Counted from the first letter of the stretch, positions 12,755-26,937 are shown. The stretch is DNA of 64,000 nt from Styela clava (GCF_964204865.1 NC_135259.1:3720001-3784000); one strand, 5' to 3'. Notes: generated by a model not told the origin, from the sequence alone. Program-made: numbers and translations.

Positions 12755-13543
12755 CAGCGGTTTCCAAACTATGGGTTGCGACCCACTGGTGGGTCGCAAA
12801 AAGAATCTTAGTGGGTCGTGAAAAGATGTAGAAAGCTTTGATTAATTATACTGGTAATTATACTGATCGGTGGCGACTCAAATACGTAAACCTTGAAAAA
12901 AACCAAAAGAAATTAAATTGAATTTAAATTCTAGTCTGTGAAAGTTTTCTTTTTAGGATCTTTTTAGGACCATGTGGTTTTTTTACGCATAGCAGTTTTG
13001 TACACTGTGCAGCACTTGTTACCGTGTTTCCCCGAAATTTAGACAGGTTTAGATTTATTTTCTTTTGAAGAATAACACTATGTTTTTTTTTGTTTTGGAA
13101 GAGGTCTTTTGTGTTCATTTATCAAAAATATATTTACATTGTAGAAAATCACAAGATTTTTTAATGAACATTATATAAAAACCGACATTCATTGTTTTTA
13201 TTTGTATTTCTTATACAAAAATCAAGTGACAAATATCAAAATCGTGATTGTGACATCACACAATCTTGAATAGTGGTGTAATCTTCACCTTACCTCACGT
13301 CATTGAACCATTCCTCTCCCACACATTTTAAATTTATTTCAGGGTAGGGTTTAATTAAAATCATTTTTAAAATTCAAATTAGGTTTTAGTTCCAGGCCAA
13401 GTCTTATTTTCGAGAAAACACGGTAGTTGTGCGATGATCAGCCATTGCTGTGTTCTGTAGTATGTCATAAAAAGTTAAGTGGGTCGCCATAAGCTGTGGT
13501 AATAAATAGTGGGTCCCAACTCTAAAAAGTTTGGGAACCACTG
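12755..13543. mobile_element. hAT-type element with a nested insert
   Basis: Inverted ends CAGCGGTTTCCAAACT and AGTTTGGGAACCACTG are flanked by 8-bp sequences matching at 6 of 8 (CATTATGA, CACTATGG). The termini contain repeated GTGGGTCGC-type motifs common in hAT elements. A second palindromic element lies inside at 13021-13424. Confidence 0.85.
13021..13424. mobile_element. Palindromic element nested in the hAT
   Basis: Ends ACCGTGTTTCCCCGAAA and TTTTCGAGAAAACACGGT are imperfect inverted repeats. The type resembles a palindromic element I recall as widespread in animal genomes. It lies wholly within the 12755-13543 hAT, so it inserted later. No transposase is visible. Confidence 0.65.
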
Positions 13544-13551
13544 CACTATGG

Positions 13552-16500
13552 TGTACGATTTCTTATAATTTCACTATATTACAATTTCATAGGTGGTATT
13601 ATGAGCATTGCACATTTAATGAAATACCCGTAATAGCACTTAAGAACTGCTTGAAATTGTTTTTGTAAATATTCTACTAAACTATATATGTGCAAATATT
13701 CTGGTTTGAACAAGTCAATTCTGGTTTTAACAACACATTGTGCTCTATATTCGGACATTTCTGTGGCCAATCGAAAAACGACTGGCTCACTTACTATACA
13801 GTGCTTAAAATTGTTGTCGACATCTGATAAAATTGTTTCAGTTCTTAAACCGATTCACACTAGATGGCGTGAGATATACACAATTAATGAATGTATTGTT
13901 AAAGACAAATAATTCTAACAATTTCTTCGCATTAAGGTTGATCAAATTTGAACCCCTTTAATTTCAAGTAGCTTTTTTACCATATTTCATAATTTATGAA
14001 TTTTATCATCTTCAGCATTTGAATACGTTTGACTAGGTTCTAATTTACCCAATGATATTCTTTCAAAATCTTTAGATTCTCCTTAGTCAGTCTTCAGTAT
14101 ATATTTAAGTCATTGAAAAAAAATCAAACAAAATAATATATTGCTTTATATCTGAGAACATAACAATATATATATATATATATATATATATCTTATTTCA
14201 ATTTTGTTATGAGTAGTTTGTAAAATAATACGTTGGATATCGATATTCATTTTAAATGACACTTCTATACTATACTTTTTTACTATGAAATCTTTGGATA
14301 GTCTTCAGGTCCACAAATAGTCAAAATTCTGGTATAACACATTCATAGAATGCTTAAACTTTTATTGCTATTGACATTAATCATGATTTAAAAGCTATAT
14401 AAAGCAATATAATGAACAATCAAATAATAATTTGCATAATACTTGATACAAGGCAAAAATCGCCATTGCATCAATGAAAAAATCTTTACAGATTTGTAGG
14501 TGTATCGAACAGCAACCGATGGCATGAGTGACGTCATTGCCTTTGGCATTGTTCGCAAATCCTTTAAGACACACGCAAATCTCTAATGAATGCATTGCCC
14601 TGTACATATTTATTTCGCCTGAAAACACCTTATTACGTTGAGCCTTCTGGTATACTCACGAAATCCCCTGGTTAGTTTAAGAGGGATTTGTAAAATATAA
14701 TGTTATTCGTAGCCCCACAACATTTTCTGAAGTATTTCAGTTGAAAGTATCCGTGCTAGAATTATACCGTTGAAATATTTCAATTCACATTCTTCTGAAT
14801 TCAACCACAACATCATTTAGTTACACAAATGAAAATTGCTAAATCTCCGACAATCTTGATTCTGTCAATTTATCAACAAATCACACTGTAAAATAATTTC
14901 ACTTTCAATTGTTTGGAAACGTTTCATCAAAATTTTCCTTTGAGCCACTGTTAATTTGCCTAATGTTATATTTTACTTTTCTAGTGAAAAATCCATACGA
15001 CTGAACGTGTCTTGTCGAAATTATTTATTCTTCGTTGATGGTTTCATATATAAACCGCAGGCAGTCAAGGTATTTCGAGACGTTTTGCTGTTTTGAATTT
15101 GTAAAATTTTCTAACAGATAAGATATTTATCATTTTTTCATTAAGATATGAAACTAATACCTAACTCATGTATAAGATTACGTGATACGTGAGAGAGTAA
15201 TAGTTTTCTGTAATGGATTTGGTTTAAAGCCTGTCGTGTCGAATTCATATAACACTGTTGAAGAAGTCAGTAATTTTTCTGTTGCGTTTCGATCATTGGC
15301 ATACAGTTACAATCTTGGTACTTTAAATCATCGTCTAACTCATTCAGACGGAACAAAAATCGAGACAAAAAATCTGAATTTACTGATATGCTAAGTGAAA
15401 GTAGTAGGTAAAAATACTAGTTTATTATATAATGACTGATCGTCCAATTAGAGTGAATGGCAGTGCAAAGTTATTGAAATTCGTTATCACAGACTCGTAT
15501 TTTCAAGCCCAAACTATCTACTCAAATAGACCTGCGCGGTCTGTGAGGACAAATTAATTGAAAAACTGAGTATCTGAACCGCTTTGAACCAGCATTCAAA
15601 TAATGAGTGGTTCGTCGAAAATGGATGTATCAATGTTTTAAATTTATTGCAAAAGGTGATTTCCTATTTCGTAGTTAAGAAAGGCTACCGCTAACGAGAA
15701 ATGACCATTTAAATGTCGTGTGTTGGCTATTGCTCAAATCTGCATTTGACTATATAGTCAGATACATTAATTTGTCAGTATACTTTATTATTCGAAAATA
15801 ATTAGTTTAGTTATTCCATGTTTTCTCAGTTTGACGTGACCGGATGTAACTTGTATTTCGATTTACTGAATACCGTTTTTAACGATTTAGAAATGTAAAA
15901 AATGTTACCATATCATCAGTATATACGAACAAGAACCATGGATGGTAATACAATCAAACTTGATAGGTACCAAAATTAATCAGTCACTGATTTTATAGTC
16001 TTTAACAAGCCCCTGTAGATCAGATAGACATTTTAAATTCATCGACTTTAGCACAATTTCCAGGAAAAAAAGTTTCGTAATTAGATTTTGTTAATTTTTG
16101 ACGCGCTATCATTAGGTAGTCTACAGCGTAATATTACAAATTCTTTTGACGCGATTTACATAGCTTTGATTGTAATGACTTCTAGTAATTATTACCTTAT
16201 AATTTCAATATTTTGTTGGTGGGCACGAACGAGATTATTCACTGGCTAATTTTAGTCGGGGATAAGAAAGCCCCAACAATGTGATCGTAGTTCTAAAACC
16301 GGGAAACAAAACCTTGAAACAAATTAAAGCATAAAAATATATTTTATGTTTATCTCTAAACAACGCTTATTTTGAAAGTTATATTGATTAAGAATAGCAT
16401 AACTTTGTGCTTGTTGTTATTATTTAATCTTATCTAAATGTTCACACCGCAAAACATTACGTGACTGCAAATGCGAATTGAAGATCTGCATCTGAAATTT

Positions 16501-18860
16501 TATGTCAAAACAGACTGAAAAGATATAATCTCTATTATTAAGTACTTTGAAACGCTATTGAAATAGAAATATAGAAGTGTTACGTGACTGTCAACAGATA
16601 CCGTGCTATTTTGGCAGGTAATATTGATTGTAAAGCCACTCTTGTACAACTCATAACACACAAAATATAATGCCGCCAAATTTTTCATCATGTTATTCTG
16701 GTGGCTTGATGGCCAACTAGCCGTACTTAAAGAGAATTGATAGCGAGTAACATCAACAATTCACAGCTCGGTTTACCGTTAAAACACCACTTTTTTACAA
16801 TGAAGTCCAGTTTATTCCCTTTTCTCCATACCGGGGATATCACAATCAAATGTTTGAACCAACATTCCGCATGGCTGGTCAGTGCTAAGAACTATCATAA
16901 AGGGAAATTTCATAGGAATGCAATACTGGCGTAGATAACATAATACCATGTACAATACAAAATAAAACAATTACAGCTTCTGTTGTAAAATTCCCCATTT
17001 GCTGCATCATTTAGGAAATTTGATTCCCTAAGCAAGAACTCACCACTTCAGAGCGATCAAACTATTTTGTGTATATATAAAAAAAGTTGTTAGCAATTTT
17101 TACAACGGAAGCTAATCATTATTATGCACCCACTATGCTACGCGAAATATCATAATTTTTTTTATAGTTTAATGGATAAATGTACGGTTCAAATTTTCCA
17201 ATATTGTTCTACTTACGATTGCAATTTTATTTTATATATGAAAGAAACAGAAACATTACCTCGAAACTTCACGACTCCCTTTCATTTGGTAATTTCAGAA
17301 TATCTCATATCAGTTGCATGGAATGCTAATGAAACAACAAATGTGCTTATTACATTGATATTTTTATCATAATTACAAAATGTATTATTATGCAGCAGCG
17401 AATATATATTTGATAAGTATGTTTGTGGTTGTTTTGAGATTATTTGCAATGTAACAATTATCTTAACCACGATCTATGGTCTGTCAATATTTGATATTCT
17501 GTATAATAAGTCCATTAATTTCAGAATGATGAAAAACATAAAGAATCTAAATTCAAGCTTCTTCTATATTGGGTTAATAAGTTTTCATACAATCGCAGCA
17601 TTTACGAACAATTAATGAGTAATTTTAGGAATTTTATGTTGGGGCATATAATTCAACTCATATCATATGGAAAAAATGAAACAACATAACTCATTTACCA
17701 TATAGGTGGATTTTTACGTTGCAAAATGTCCATTCATTGAATATGTAATAGGCAAGTTTGTGTTATGTGATATTACAAACTGTTATATATAAAATATATA
17801 TCTTCCACTACTTTTTTACTAATATTTTCAACGATGTGTGAATAGTTTCAAAAGTATTTCAATAATATTTACCGTCACATGTTTACCGAAAATCTAGATC
17901 AGTGTAGATGATAACTTCAGATAAACGTCACATTATTCAATTTATGCAACAATAAAAATTTTTTATGATATTTTTTATCGTGAAATAAAATTAATATTCA
18001 CACATAAAAGAAATTAAATATAGATCGGCGCTAGAAGATAATAACGCAGATATTGTGTGGTACTTTAAAGAATGTAGTATGTCTAAGTATATTGAATAAT
18101 CTACATACCAAAGACTTACATAATTTCAAATCCTTAAATCTAGAAATTATAAGTTCAAAGTGATGAAATTGTTACTGATTTTAAAAATGAAATAAATATA
18201 TCAAATACATGTCAAAAATCAGAAGAATTTTGAAAATTTTCATCCGGAATCATTTTTAACATAAATTGTATTAGGATTGTATTAGATCTTTGCATTTTTA
18301 GCTAATTCCTTGACATCTAACTGAATACCGAGTTGGACAAAAGTTGGGCCAATGATTCTTCCAAATTTTCTTTATTGCCTGCTTCGTTTGCGTGACATCC
18401 TGACACTAAAACCTTTCACATCGTCATATATTATAAATCACATCGTCAATGCAAGAAAATGAAGTTTAATGTACATCAAAATATATATACAAATATATGA
18501 AACATGTTTGCATCTTGTTATATACAGTGGAAACAAAATAGAACTCTGCATTTTTTTCTGTAAAATGAAGCAAATGAACATATTCTTTAGCTGATGTTTA
18601 TATTAAAACGAACAGAAATATTTAAAAATGACTTTCAGACATAAAGTGAATTGAAGAGATGTTTAATTAAAAATAAGAATTTAATTCTTCAATATTGGTT
18701 CAGCGATTTTAATAAAAATCATAATAAATCGCAATTTCAAATCATAAGTATATTTGACACAATAGAAGAAATTAAACGTCATCACAAATAAATCACGTTC
18801 AAATAGTTTTTGTGATCGTCGTAACTATTGGAATTTTTTCGGAAAGATTTCTTTTTTGTT
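13552..18860. other. Gene-free interval
   Basis: About 5.3 kb with no supported exon. It holds one TA dinucleotide run (14166-14191) and otherwise unique-looking AT-rich DNA with scattered spurious open frames of 60-80 codons. Confidence 0.5.
14166..14191. repeat. (TA)n microsatellite
   Basis: An uninterrupted run of alternating T and A of about 26 bases. Confidence 0.9.
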
Positions 18861-19617
18861 TCATCCAACAAGCGATCCTCCCTTGCAAACGTGTTTGCGA
18901 CAACTGTAGCAGAAGCTGATTTTTTCTTTAAAATCTTTGAGACCTGAAAAAAATATATATAATTATAACATAGATCGTTTGGAAAATCTCGCTTTCAAAA
19001 ATTAATTTTCAAGGTGATTTATAGTTTAATGATACAATACAATCAGCTTAAAAAGTTATTTAATTTTATAGCTTTTTTTAATTTTTTGACATATATATCC
19101 AAATTACTCTCACAAATTGTAACTTTTATATGGAAAATTTTTTATAACCAATAAAGAATACTATTCACCGACCTTTCACAAACTTCAATTTCTTCACAGC
19201 TTTTGAACAACTCATTTTATAATCAGTTTTGTTTTTGCTCAATTTGCAGGCGTTTTTCCAATTTCCACAACTAGTTGCAAATTTCGAAAATTTTGCTTGC
19301 TTTTGATTGGTCATGGCCGTTGTTTCAATATTGTTTGTCCCCGTTCCGTTTACCGTGCTGCTCTCAAGCTCATTTGACAAGGTAGCCGCTGAACCTGAAC
19401 AAAATGTAAATAAACATTTTATTAAAATATTTATTTGATAATTTATAAGATAAATTAAAAAAAGTTTGACCATTACATTAAAGCCGATTTGAATTTATTT
19501 TAAAACATTTTCATTTAAATTTAAAAAATGCAAAAGAACAGACTTACCGGTGTAGGACATAGCAGCAATGCAAGCAAGCACAAGACTGACGGTCATCATG
19601 TTTGAAAAACTTGACAT
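18861..19617 (-). CDS. Secreted six-cysteine basic peptide, family member B
   Basis: Minus strand, three exons: 19617-19548 (70 bp), 19394-19173 (222 bp) and 18943-18861 (83 bp), 124 codons with phase-1 introns. Exon 1 is a signal peptide. Exon 2 encodes a Ser/Thr/Asn-rich spacer, then a Lys-rich cysteine domain starting SCGNWKNAC. Exon 3 ends in CYSCRKHVC then KGGSLVG and stop. Spacing is C-x6-C-x12-C-x22-C-x2-C-x4-C, identical to member C at 24992-25957, with which it shares most domain residues. The exon 2 donor is GTCGGT, a weak but usable site; without splicing, a stop follows two codons later. A minus-strand TATATAA near 19942-19948 lies ~325 bp upstream, and a CTAG acceptor-like site in the leader hints at a 5' UTR intron. 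The function is unknown. A secreted host-defence or signalling peptide is a guess from charge and cysteines. Confidence 0.82.
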
Positions 19618-19949
19618 TTTCTCCACTTGAAATTGAAACAAATCGTTTTTGTAACTAAATTATTTTATTCCACTAGAAAAATATTAATATTTTAAATTTC
19701 TTAGCAACTTTTCACCGCTCAACTTCAACCGCTTCAATTCAGCGATATTATGATTTGTTCCAAAATTTTGCAACATATTATTGTAGGAATAATATTTTTC
19801 TGTCTGAAAAGTGTATCTGTAATAAATTATTGTAGGCTAAATTGAGTCGGTTGTACTTGGCAAAAATTCAGTTGACTTTAGTCGCTTGATGACAGACGCT
19901 GCTTGCAGACTGTTGCTGTTGAATGATTTCATTCTCTCTTATATAAACT

Positions 19950-22900
19950 TTGGGAAAGCGTTTTCTCTCAAATTCACGGGGAAGTTTTTTACGTAACCGG
20001 AAACAAGTGCAGTTAACAACTGCTTTCGGTTTCGGAGGGTATTCCTCATGTTATTCTTATACTAAAAAGCCGTGTGTTTTTGACAAACGTTATGTTACTC
20101 AAATTTTACCATACATTACCAAGTGTTGTTATTTGCAAAGCAGTTCAAGGAATTTACTAAAAATAAACTTGTGATTGCCTAATATGGCGCATATCACACG
20201 ATATGTAGGGAACTATATGGATACAACATATTGTTTCATTTTGCAAAATTTGAATTTTTCAGCTTAATTGCAAATTTGACCAAGTTTTTAAAGATGTCTC
20301 CATATTGAACTATATTTAATAACTTGAACTTGAGTATTATTTGGGTATGTAAATTTTTAACTCAAGTTATCGTTTATCTAAAATTGTTTATTGTTGTAAA
20401 TTGTTAACGTAAACGTAATCAACTCTTTATTTGTCTGAACATTTATAAATGCGTGTTTTGGATATATATTCAACCCTTCTATACTTTATGGTGCTGAATA
20501 ATTTAGCGGTTTATTATCGTACAAATTTGTTATATATATTTACATAGACTTACAACGTAACATATAAACGCGTTTTCTTGTCATATCGCCGTTGAATTTA
20601 TTAAAACCCAACAAAACCAAGTCCCAAAACTCCAGAATAAAATGTTATCTATCTCGCTTTATAGTCTTATCGGTAACAAATCTCGTTTACTACAAATTTG
20701 AATGACTATTAATAGCTTTATTATTATATACATCTGTAGTAAACTTATTTGACCGAATGCTTATTTTTGGCGCAATGCCTATTAAGATCAACAAATTGTA
20801 ATTTTTTGAATTCTATAGACCACGTTTATGCAAATTAATCTTGCACACGGTTTTATTCTGTTTAACATTATACAATATCGTTTTTGCCATACCTTGCTGT
20901 GGCAAAAAATATTGGTATATTAGAATCATAACAGTTGCAAACATTAAAACCCAGAACTGGGATGAATGATGGAATAACTTTGTATAATTTCAGTTTTAGT
21001 AAGGATTATTAAAATACTAATTGGCATACTTACATTGACATTGTGATATTTATATATCATATGTTGTAAAGTTTGTTTGACAAATTAAAAAGTTCAAGTA
21101 TAGATTGCTATCTTGAATCATTGTTGTCATATTTTTTTGCATCTAGTCTTGAAAGCATTCGTCTAAAAACGCTTCGACATTATGATGGCACTATATTATA
21201 TGACATGATTGAAGCACTTTTACATCCAGCAAGGCCAAGAAAGGAGTAAGCGAGTGTTTAAACTCTCCCTAGGTTCTCCACCTTGTAGAAGTGCTTTATT
21301 TAACGGGAAATATGAGAATAAAATTTGGTAACGAAAAATCTATTTGAAATCAGTTTCGGCAGCTTTTATTTAATTTACCTGATTTATTTGAAAGTACTAG
21401 CGTACACTATTTCTTACAACCTATACATATCCCATAAACCAAAGAATATCCCAGGGGTAATCGAAACAGTTTTTTATTGTTGAATCCCCGTGATATCCAG
21501 GTATACAAATCTCTCGTCTGCAGTAGAAAAGTACCTTGTGCGGATTACTTCATGTGGTATATACCACATAGAAAAAACTTGTTGTTTAAAGTTCCTAAGG
21601 ATTTGGGGGCGTTCACTTGGGGCCTTTAATCCCACGCTTGAACCTAAATAAAATGTGGGGAGTTTTCTGAAGGAATTTATTCTCAATGATAAGTCAAAAA
21701 AATGCTTCGAAAAGCGTGTAGTAATGATGTTCGTGAATTAGACACACAATTTAAACTTATCAAGTACAAATGCAAATGATAATTAATACATGCTATTCGA
21801 AGACGAAATATTTCGGTCATGGCATGTCCCGTTCATTGACGAAATTTAACTATTTTGTCCAGAACAAAACTTATCTTGCCGTTATAAAAAAAAGCCAAAC
21901 GTTTATATAAACATTACACAAATAGAAAGTTTGAAATGAATTTTGACGTATGTGTTTACATTTTACAATGCATACCATGGGGATATTCAGAGGTTTATTT
22001 AGTTAGCATGTAGTTTTTCACCTACTTCAATATTTGAATTGGTGTATTTCAGGTCAACCCCAGTACTGAGATCTTTGTAGGCATATTCAAGTATTGCTGT
22101 AATACTGCAATAACTGTCAGATGTTACGCAAACCAAAACCAGTCAAATTTTTCCAAACTCAGCAGATGTGAATTATATTGCAACTTATTATTAAAAATAA
22201 CTTTCACAGCATTGCGTTCCATGACACTCAGCTATCTCACGACTTGTTTTTAACATGTAATTACGCATTCCATGAGGCAATAAAAATATCACTCATCAGG
22301 ATGCGCGTATGTGCGATAGAATTTGATATAAATATAGTAAGCAAATACATAAGGATGAAAACTTGCATTACCTTTCATGGTTAAATATTTATATAACTAT
22401 ATAAGTTGTCGTCAATTCTCCTTTGCCAAGCAATTATTATTTTCAATATATTCAAATTAGGTTGAAGTCAAATTTGATATTTATTATACGATTTTGCACG
22501 TCAATATTGAAATCGGTCAAATTTAATTGTTTCAATTAACACCGAAATGAACAATTCAGCCAATATTACAATTTGAAAAGATTTTTTAACAGTCATTACG
22601 AATTTATAGTATGAATAAAATAAATTATTTATGGTATTGAGTATTTATATATCATTTTAAATGTTCAGAGAAGAAAAATAGTAAGTTACGCCATTATTAA
22701 TGAAGTGCGCAGTTTCAACAGTTTTTGCCAGACTTTATGGGGTAAACTTTACCTGGGACGAGAAAAAAAATAATTCCGCGTGGATGGAAATTGTTGAAGC
22801 GAAACATGACATTTTTAAACGACTTCGCATCAGTAAGAATAAGGCCATAATTGCTATTTACATTCCATTATTATGTCCTATGGGTTGAATTATCAACCAT

Positions 22901-24600
22901 CTATATATCTTGCAGTTTAACATCTAAACAGTCTCATTCTAAATTTCAATTTTTTGGGAAAATGCCAATTTGAATTAAACCATAGATTGAAAACACATTT
23001 CCCATCGGAATTTACGTGAAAACCAAAAACATTTGTTTGCCTCAATGGTTTCATGCGATATTCATGGTTTCTATAGCTCTTATGTCACAATTGTGAATTT
23101 TCCGTATTGCGTGACAAATCTCAAGTTGCACTTGAATGTCATGATTAATTATTATTAAGTTGTTTTCAGCTGATCTAATAAATTATGTTATAAATAAATT
23201 ATGAGCTAACAAAACTGAAACTGAAAAGTTATTACCTAATTGATGTCAATTTCATCAATACCTAGTGAAAACTGTACTTGAAACTGTAAATATATGAAAC
23301 CTCTTAAAATCAATGATTTATTGCTCAAGTTTAGATTTATTCATGATGTAAATCACCCATGCATCAATTTGATTAGTTACAATGATAATCACGTTTATAT
23401 AAATTAAGTTGATGTTATATGAAACAAATATTATTAAACATTCCGTTATAAAAAATCACATAATTGGACTTTATGATTAATAATATCTTCCCCACGTTTT
23501 TTAATCACTACATATCATTTAAACCAATAAAGCAACTATAAATTTAATTGAGTTTATCTCTATATAGTTATAAACTGTCATGACATGTGCAAAAATATTC
23601 CTGATATCATTCTCATTCAATTCGAAAATATTTTCTAATTTCTGTTTTCATTTCCAGTTGTTGGCATTACTCAATGTTGATATAAATCGGACAATACTAT
23701 GTTATATGCGCAGATGTCAATTTTTCATGAGAATGTTTGTTTTCTTCACTTTGTCCAAATACTCATTATACTCTAAAAATATAACTATTTTTGATTAATC
23801 TAGTACGAAACACTCAGGAAACATGTAATGCAATAAAAAATCTTCCAAATAAGATTCAAAAATGGTAATGTATTTATAGATTAAAATATTTGGTGGTATT
23901 TGAAAACAAAGTGGTGCGCGTAAAGATTTCTATTTTAGTAATAATTTTATTTTTGACAAAATGTATTTTAAGGTATATATAGGAAAAAGGCATTAAATCG
24001 GAATTTTTGATTAATTGCACCATCTCCCAATATTACAATATTGAAGTTATATAAACAAACACGATATTAAAATCTATTTCTAGTACTACAAACATATGAA
24101 TGATCCATCTGGATGCCACATATTTTCAAACAGATTGCAGGAAATGTTTTCTTAATATACAAAATACGCACCAAATATACAAGTACTAATATACGCATAA
24201 TATTAAAACATTTACATTGATGCCAATTGAATATGAACAATTTTTGCATATTTTTCTAAAATAAATCCTCATGTTTTCTTTTTAAATTGTGTCGTTCAAT
24301 GTCCACAATCAACACGAACGCAAAAATGACGTCATTCGAATAAAAATATCTTTTGCCTGAAATGACTCCGTCATAATTAGATTTTCTCAATTAATTAAGT
24401 AAACAAAATTTGATGACAAATTACATGTTTAATCAACTGATGCTATTGTTCTATCGTCCTGCAATATGATTTTCAATGTTTTAACTTCACTTGAACACTA
24501 TTTTTAGTTTTCAAATAAACTGTAAAAAATTTGAATAACGGATAGAAACAAAAACTTAGAGACGTTAGAGTAATACTTCATTTCCGATTACGTCAAATAA
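19950..24600. other. Interval between divergent peptide genes B and C
   Basis: Between the head-to-head genes B and C I see no other supported exon. One small hairpin with 12-bp arms (aagcacttttac / gtagaagtgctt) lies at about 21212-21300. The rest is AT-rich with no recognisable element. Confidence 0.45.
21212..21300. repeat. Short inverted-end hairpin, possible tiny MITE
   Basis: The ends AAGCACTTTTAC and GTAGAAGTGCTT are inverted with one mismatch and enclose about 65 bases. There is no target duplication that I can assign. It could be a miniature element remnant or a chance hairpin. Confidence 0.35.
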
Positions 24601-24653
24601 TTTCCCTTTAACTTGAGAGAAACACTTTTACTGTATATAAGTAAAGTAAAGAG

Positions 24654-24661
24654 TATATAAA
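24654..24661 (+). promoter_or_regulatory. TATA box of peptide gene C
   Basis: TATATAAA in the context GAGTATATAAAGGCG, about 335 bp before the start codon. A second TATATAA lies 20 bp upstream (24634-24640). Gene B has a similar motif at nearly the same distance. An acceptor-like TTTTCCAACAG at about 24911-24921 suggests a 5' UTR intron between promoter and ATG. Confidence 0.5.
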
Positions 24662-24991
24662 GGCGAATTTCAAGCTTACATCAACAGTTGAGAATTTTAT
24701 GATTAGTATCAAGCTGATTAGAAAAAGTGGGTTTCATTTCACAACAATACGATATGATTTTACTTTACTTATTTAAACGATTATGCTGTGAAAATTTGCT
24801 TTAAAACAGAAAATTATTGGACAGGGTATTTATTAGGAACTAGTATTAGAGTCAGAAGTAGAAGAAATAATACTTTGCAACTTCAGGTTTACAGTAAAAT
24901 ATTTTATTTATTTTCCAACAGGTTTTTTTAATTTGTTTCAAAAAAACTCAGTCAAAAAATACAAAAAAGAAAAATAATTTAGAATTTCGAA

Positions 24992-25957
24992 ATGAATTCT
25001 TTCATTTTCCGTTCGATGATGAATTTCTCAAATGTTTTGACCGTGGGAATCTTTCTCGCATACATTTTTATCAGTTCTAATTCTGGTGAGTTTTATTTTA
25101 GCAATTATTGCCTCATGCTTGCTTTTTGGATTGTTTTATTGTGCCTATTTATTTGCGTTTTATTATACTTTGTGTCTATGTTATATATAAACCTCACGGT
25201 CTGGGGTGATAAATGACAATAATAAAATTATTTTGAAAATTATGTTTTTCTGAATTTTTTCAAAGTGATGTTTTATTGAAGTTTATAATTACAAACGGTA
25301 ACTGTGACAGCATAGGTAATATAATTTATATCGTAACTGGCCAAATATAAACATATACTTCAAAAACGGAAAATAATTTTCAATCCGAAAAAGGAAATAT
25401 TTAAAGAATATATTTCTAAATTTAAAGAATCTCTTCATAAATTAAATGAAAATTTGTGTGATTTGATATTTTACTTTGTCACTTACAATTTCCAGATTTG
25501 TTGGTATACAACTAACCATTAATTTTATTTTTGTGACATATACAGCTTCCGCCGCGAGTATATCCGCACCCTCAACAACTGAACATGATACGCTGAACAA
25601 AACAGAATCAACCGAAGCGATAACAACAGCCATTCCAGTTACAAAACAAACTAGATTTTCAAAGTTTGCAATGAGCTGTGGAAATTGGAAAAACGCCTGC
25701 AAGATGAGCAAAAACAAAAACAATTACCAAATGACTTGCGCAAAAGCGGTGAAGAAATTAAAATTCTTGAAAGGTAAGATAAACTATACTTAACAGAATA
25801 CTGTAACTGAAAATAATAATTATCAAATTTCAAATGCGAGATTCCATTAATATTATTGTTTATTACCAATCCAGGTCCAAAAGATTTTAAGACGAAAATC
25901 AATTTTTGTTACGGTTGCCGAAAGTATGTTTGCAAGGGAGGTTCAATTGTTGGATGA
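24992..25957 (+). CDS. Secreted six-cysteine basic peptide, family member C
   Basis: Three exons: 24992-25085 (94 bp), 25546-25773 (228 bp) and 25875-25957 (83 bp), 134 codons with phase-1 introns and GT-AG borders. Exon 1 encodes a signal peptide with a long hydrophobic core. Exon 2 has a Ser/Thr/Ala-rich spacer and then a Lys-rich domain with SCGNWKNAC. Exon 3 ends in CYGCRKYVC, KGGSIVG and stop. Cysteine spacing C-x6-C-x12-C-x22-C-x2-C-x4-C matches member B exactly, and the linkers differ much more than the cysteine domain. The last two exons could be taken for a longer open frame through the donor, but the B/C match fixes the splice. B and C face away from each other, 5.4 kb apart, which suggests an inverted duplication. 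The family is not recognised. An antimicrobial or effector role is possible but unproven. Confidence 0.85.
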
Positions 25958-26010
25958 AAAATTGGAAATCATTTGTCGGAATTGAACTACCTACCAACTA
26001 TTTGTGGCAG

Positions 26011-26016
26011 AATAAA
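26011..26016 (+). terminator. Polyadenylation signal of peptide gene C
   Basis: AATAAA about 54 bases after the stop codon of gene C. Confidence 0.55.
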
Positions 26017-26754
26017 AACGCTCACCAAGAAGAGCTTAACGATGCAGAATGAATGTTGACTGTATTTAAAAAAAAATGTATGATCGTGCATGCTCTTGGA
26101 ATTGATTTGTAGTTTTTATTTCCCCAAATACTTTTTCGATGCCTAATTATTTTTATGTACAAATAAGATGCTTTTAAAAATATACAAATAATCAATTAAT
26201 TTATTCATTCATTTCACTGTAATTCATTAACAAAATATAGGTTTCATATATCTTAAATGAAGTGAAGTGTAATCCATGTTGTTTATTTTATTAATTTACC
26301 ACGCTGCAAAAATTTGAATTCAAATAAAAAATTTACTAACAGTCACGTTTACATCATTCCCAGAATCAGAAATTAGTTAATATTAATTGGTAAGAAACTT
26401 TGCTTACTTTTCAATATATTAGAAAAATTAGAGTGTATTATGTCCTGAATTTAATTCTTTGTAATTCAGTAATTAGCCTTTATATTTATTAATTTATATT
26501 TAGTATTCAGTAATTTGGGCTTTATCAGTATATATTATTACGTCACTATCAACAAACCATAATACCCAGTCATGCTCCCAATTTGAAAGAGTAGAAGGTT
26601 GTCATGCTAGTAACAAAAATAATTGAGAATTATTGGAAAGTGTATTTAAGTATGCAAATTATTAAAACAGACTGTAACTTGTGATTTGTTGACGTTTGAG
26701 TTTACAAGAATGTTTAAAAATTAATATTAAAATAGAATAAACTATGATCGTTGG

Positions 26755-26937
26755 AAAATTTGTTATTCGCCTCCTTTACGTCAAGTTGTGTAAAGGGACT
26801 GAAACCTATGGGCAGGGGATATATTCACTTGGCTAACACAGACAGTCCCCGAACTCGCAATAGAACTAAAATGAGGGAAATCGGAATAAAATTATGGCCT
26901 CACCCTAACCTGGTCCACGCACTACGGGAGTACCCAA
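26755..26937 (+). mobile_element. Palindromic MITE family, truncated copy 2
   Basis: The internal sequence, including GTTGTGTAAAGGGACTGAAA and CACTTGGCTAACACA, closely matches the copy at 59988-60192. The right end is ACTACGGGAGTACCC, the family terminus, and CACCCTAACC lies inside. The matching left terminus is not seen, so the copy looks 5'-truncated. Confidence 0.7.
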
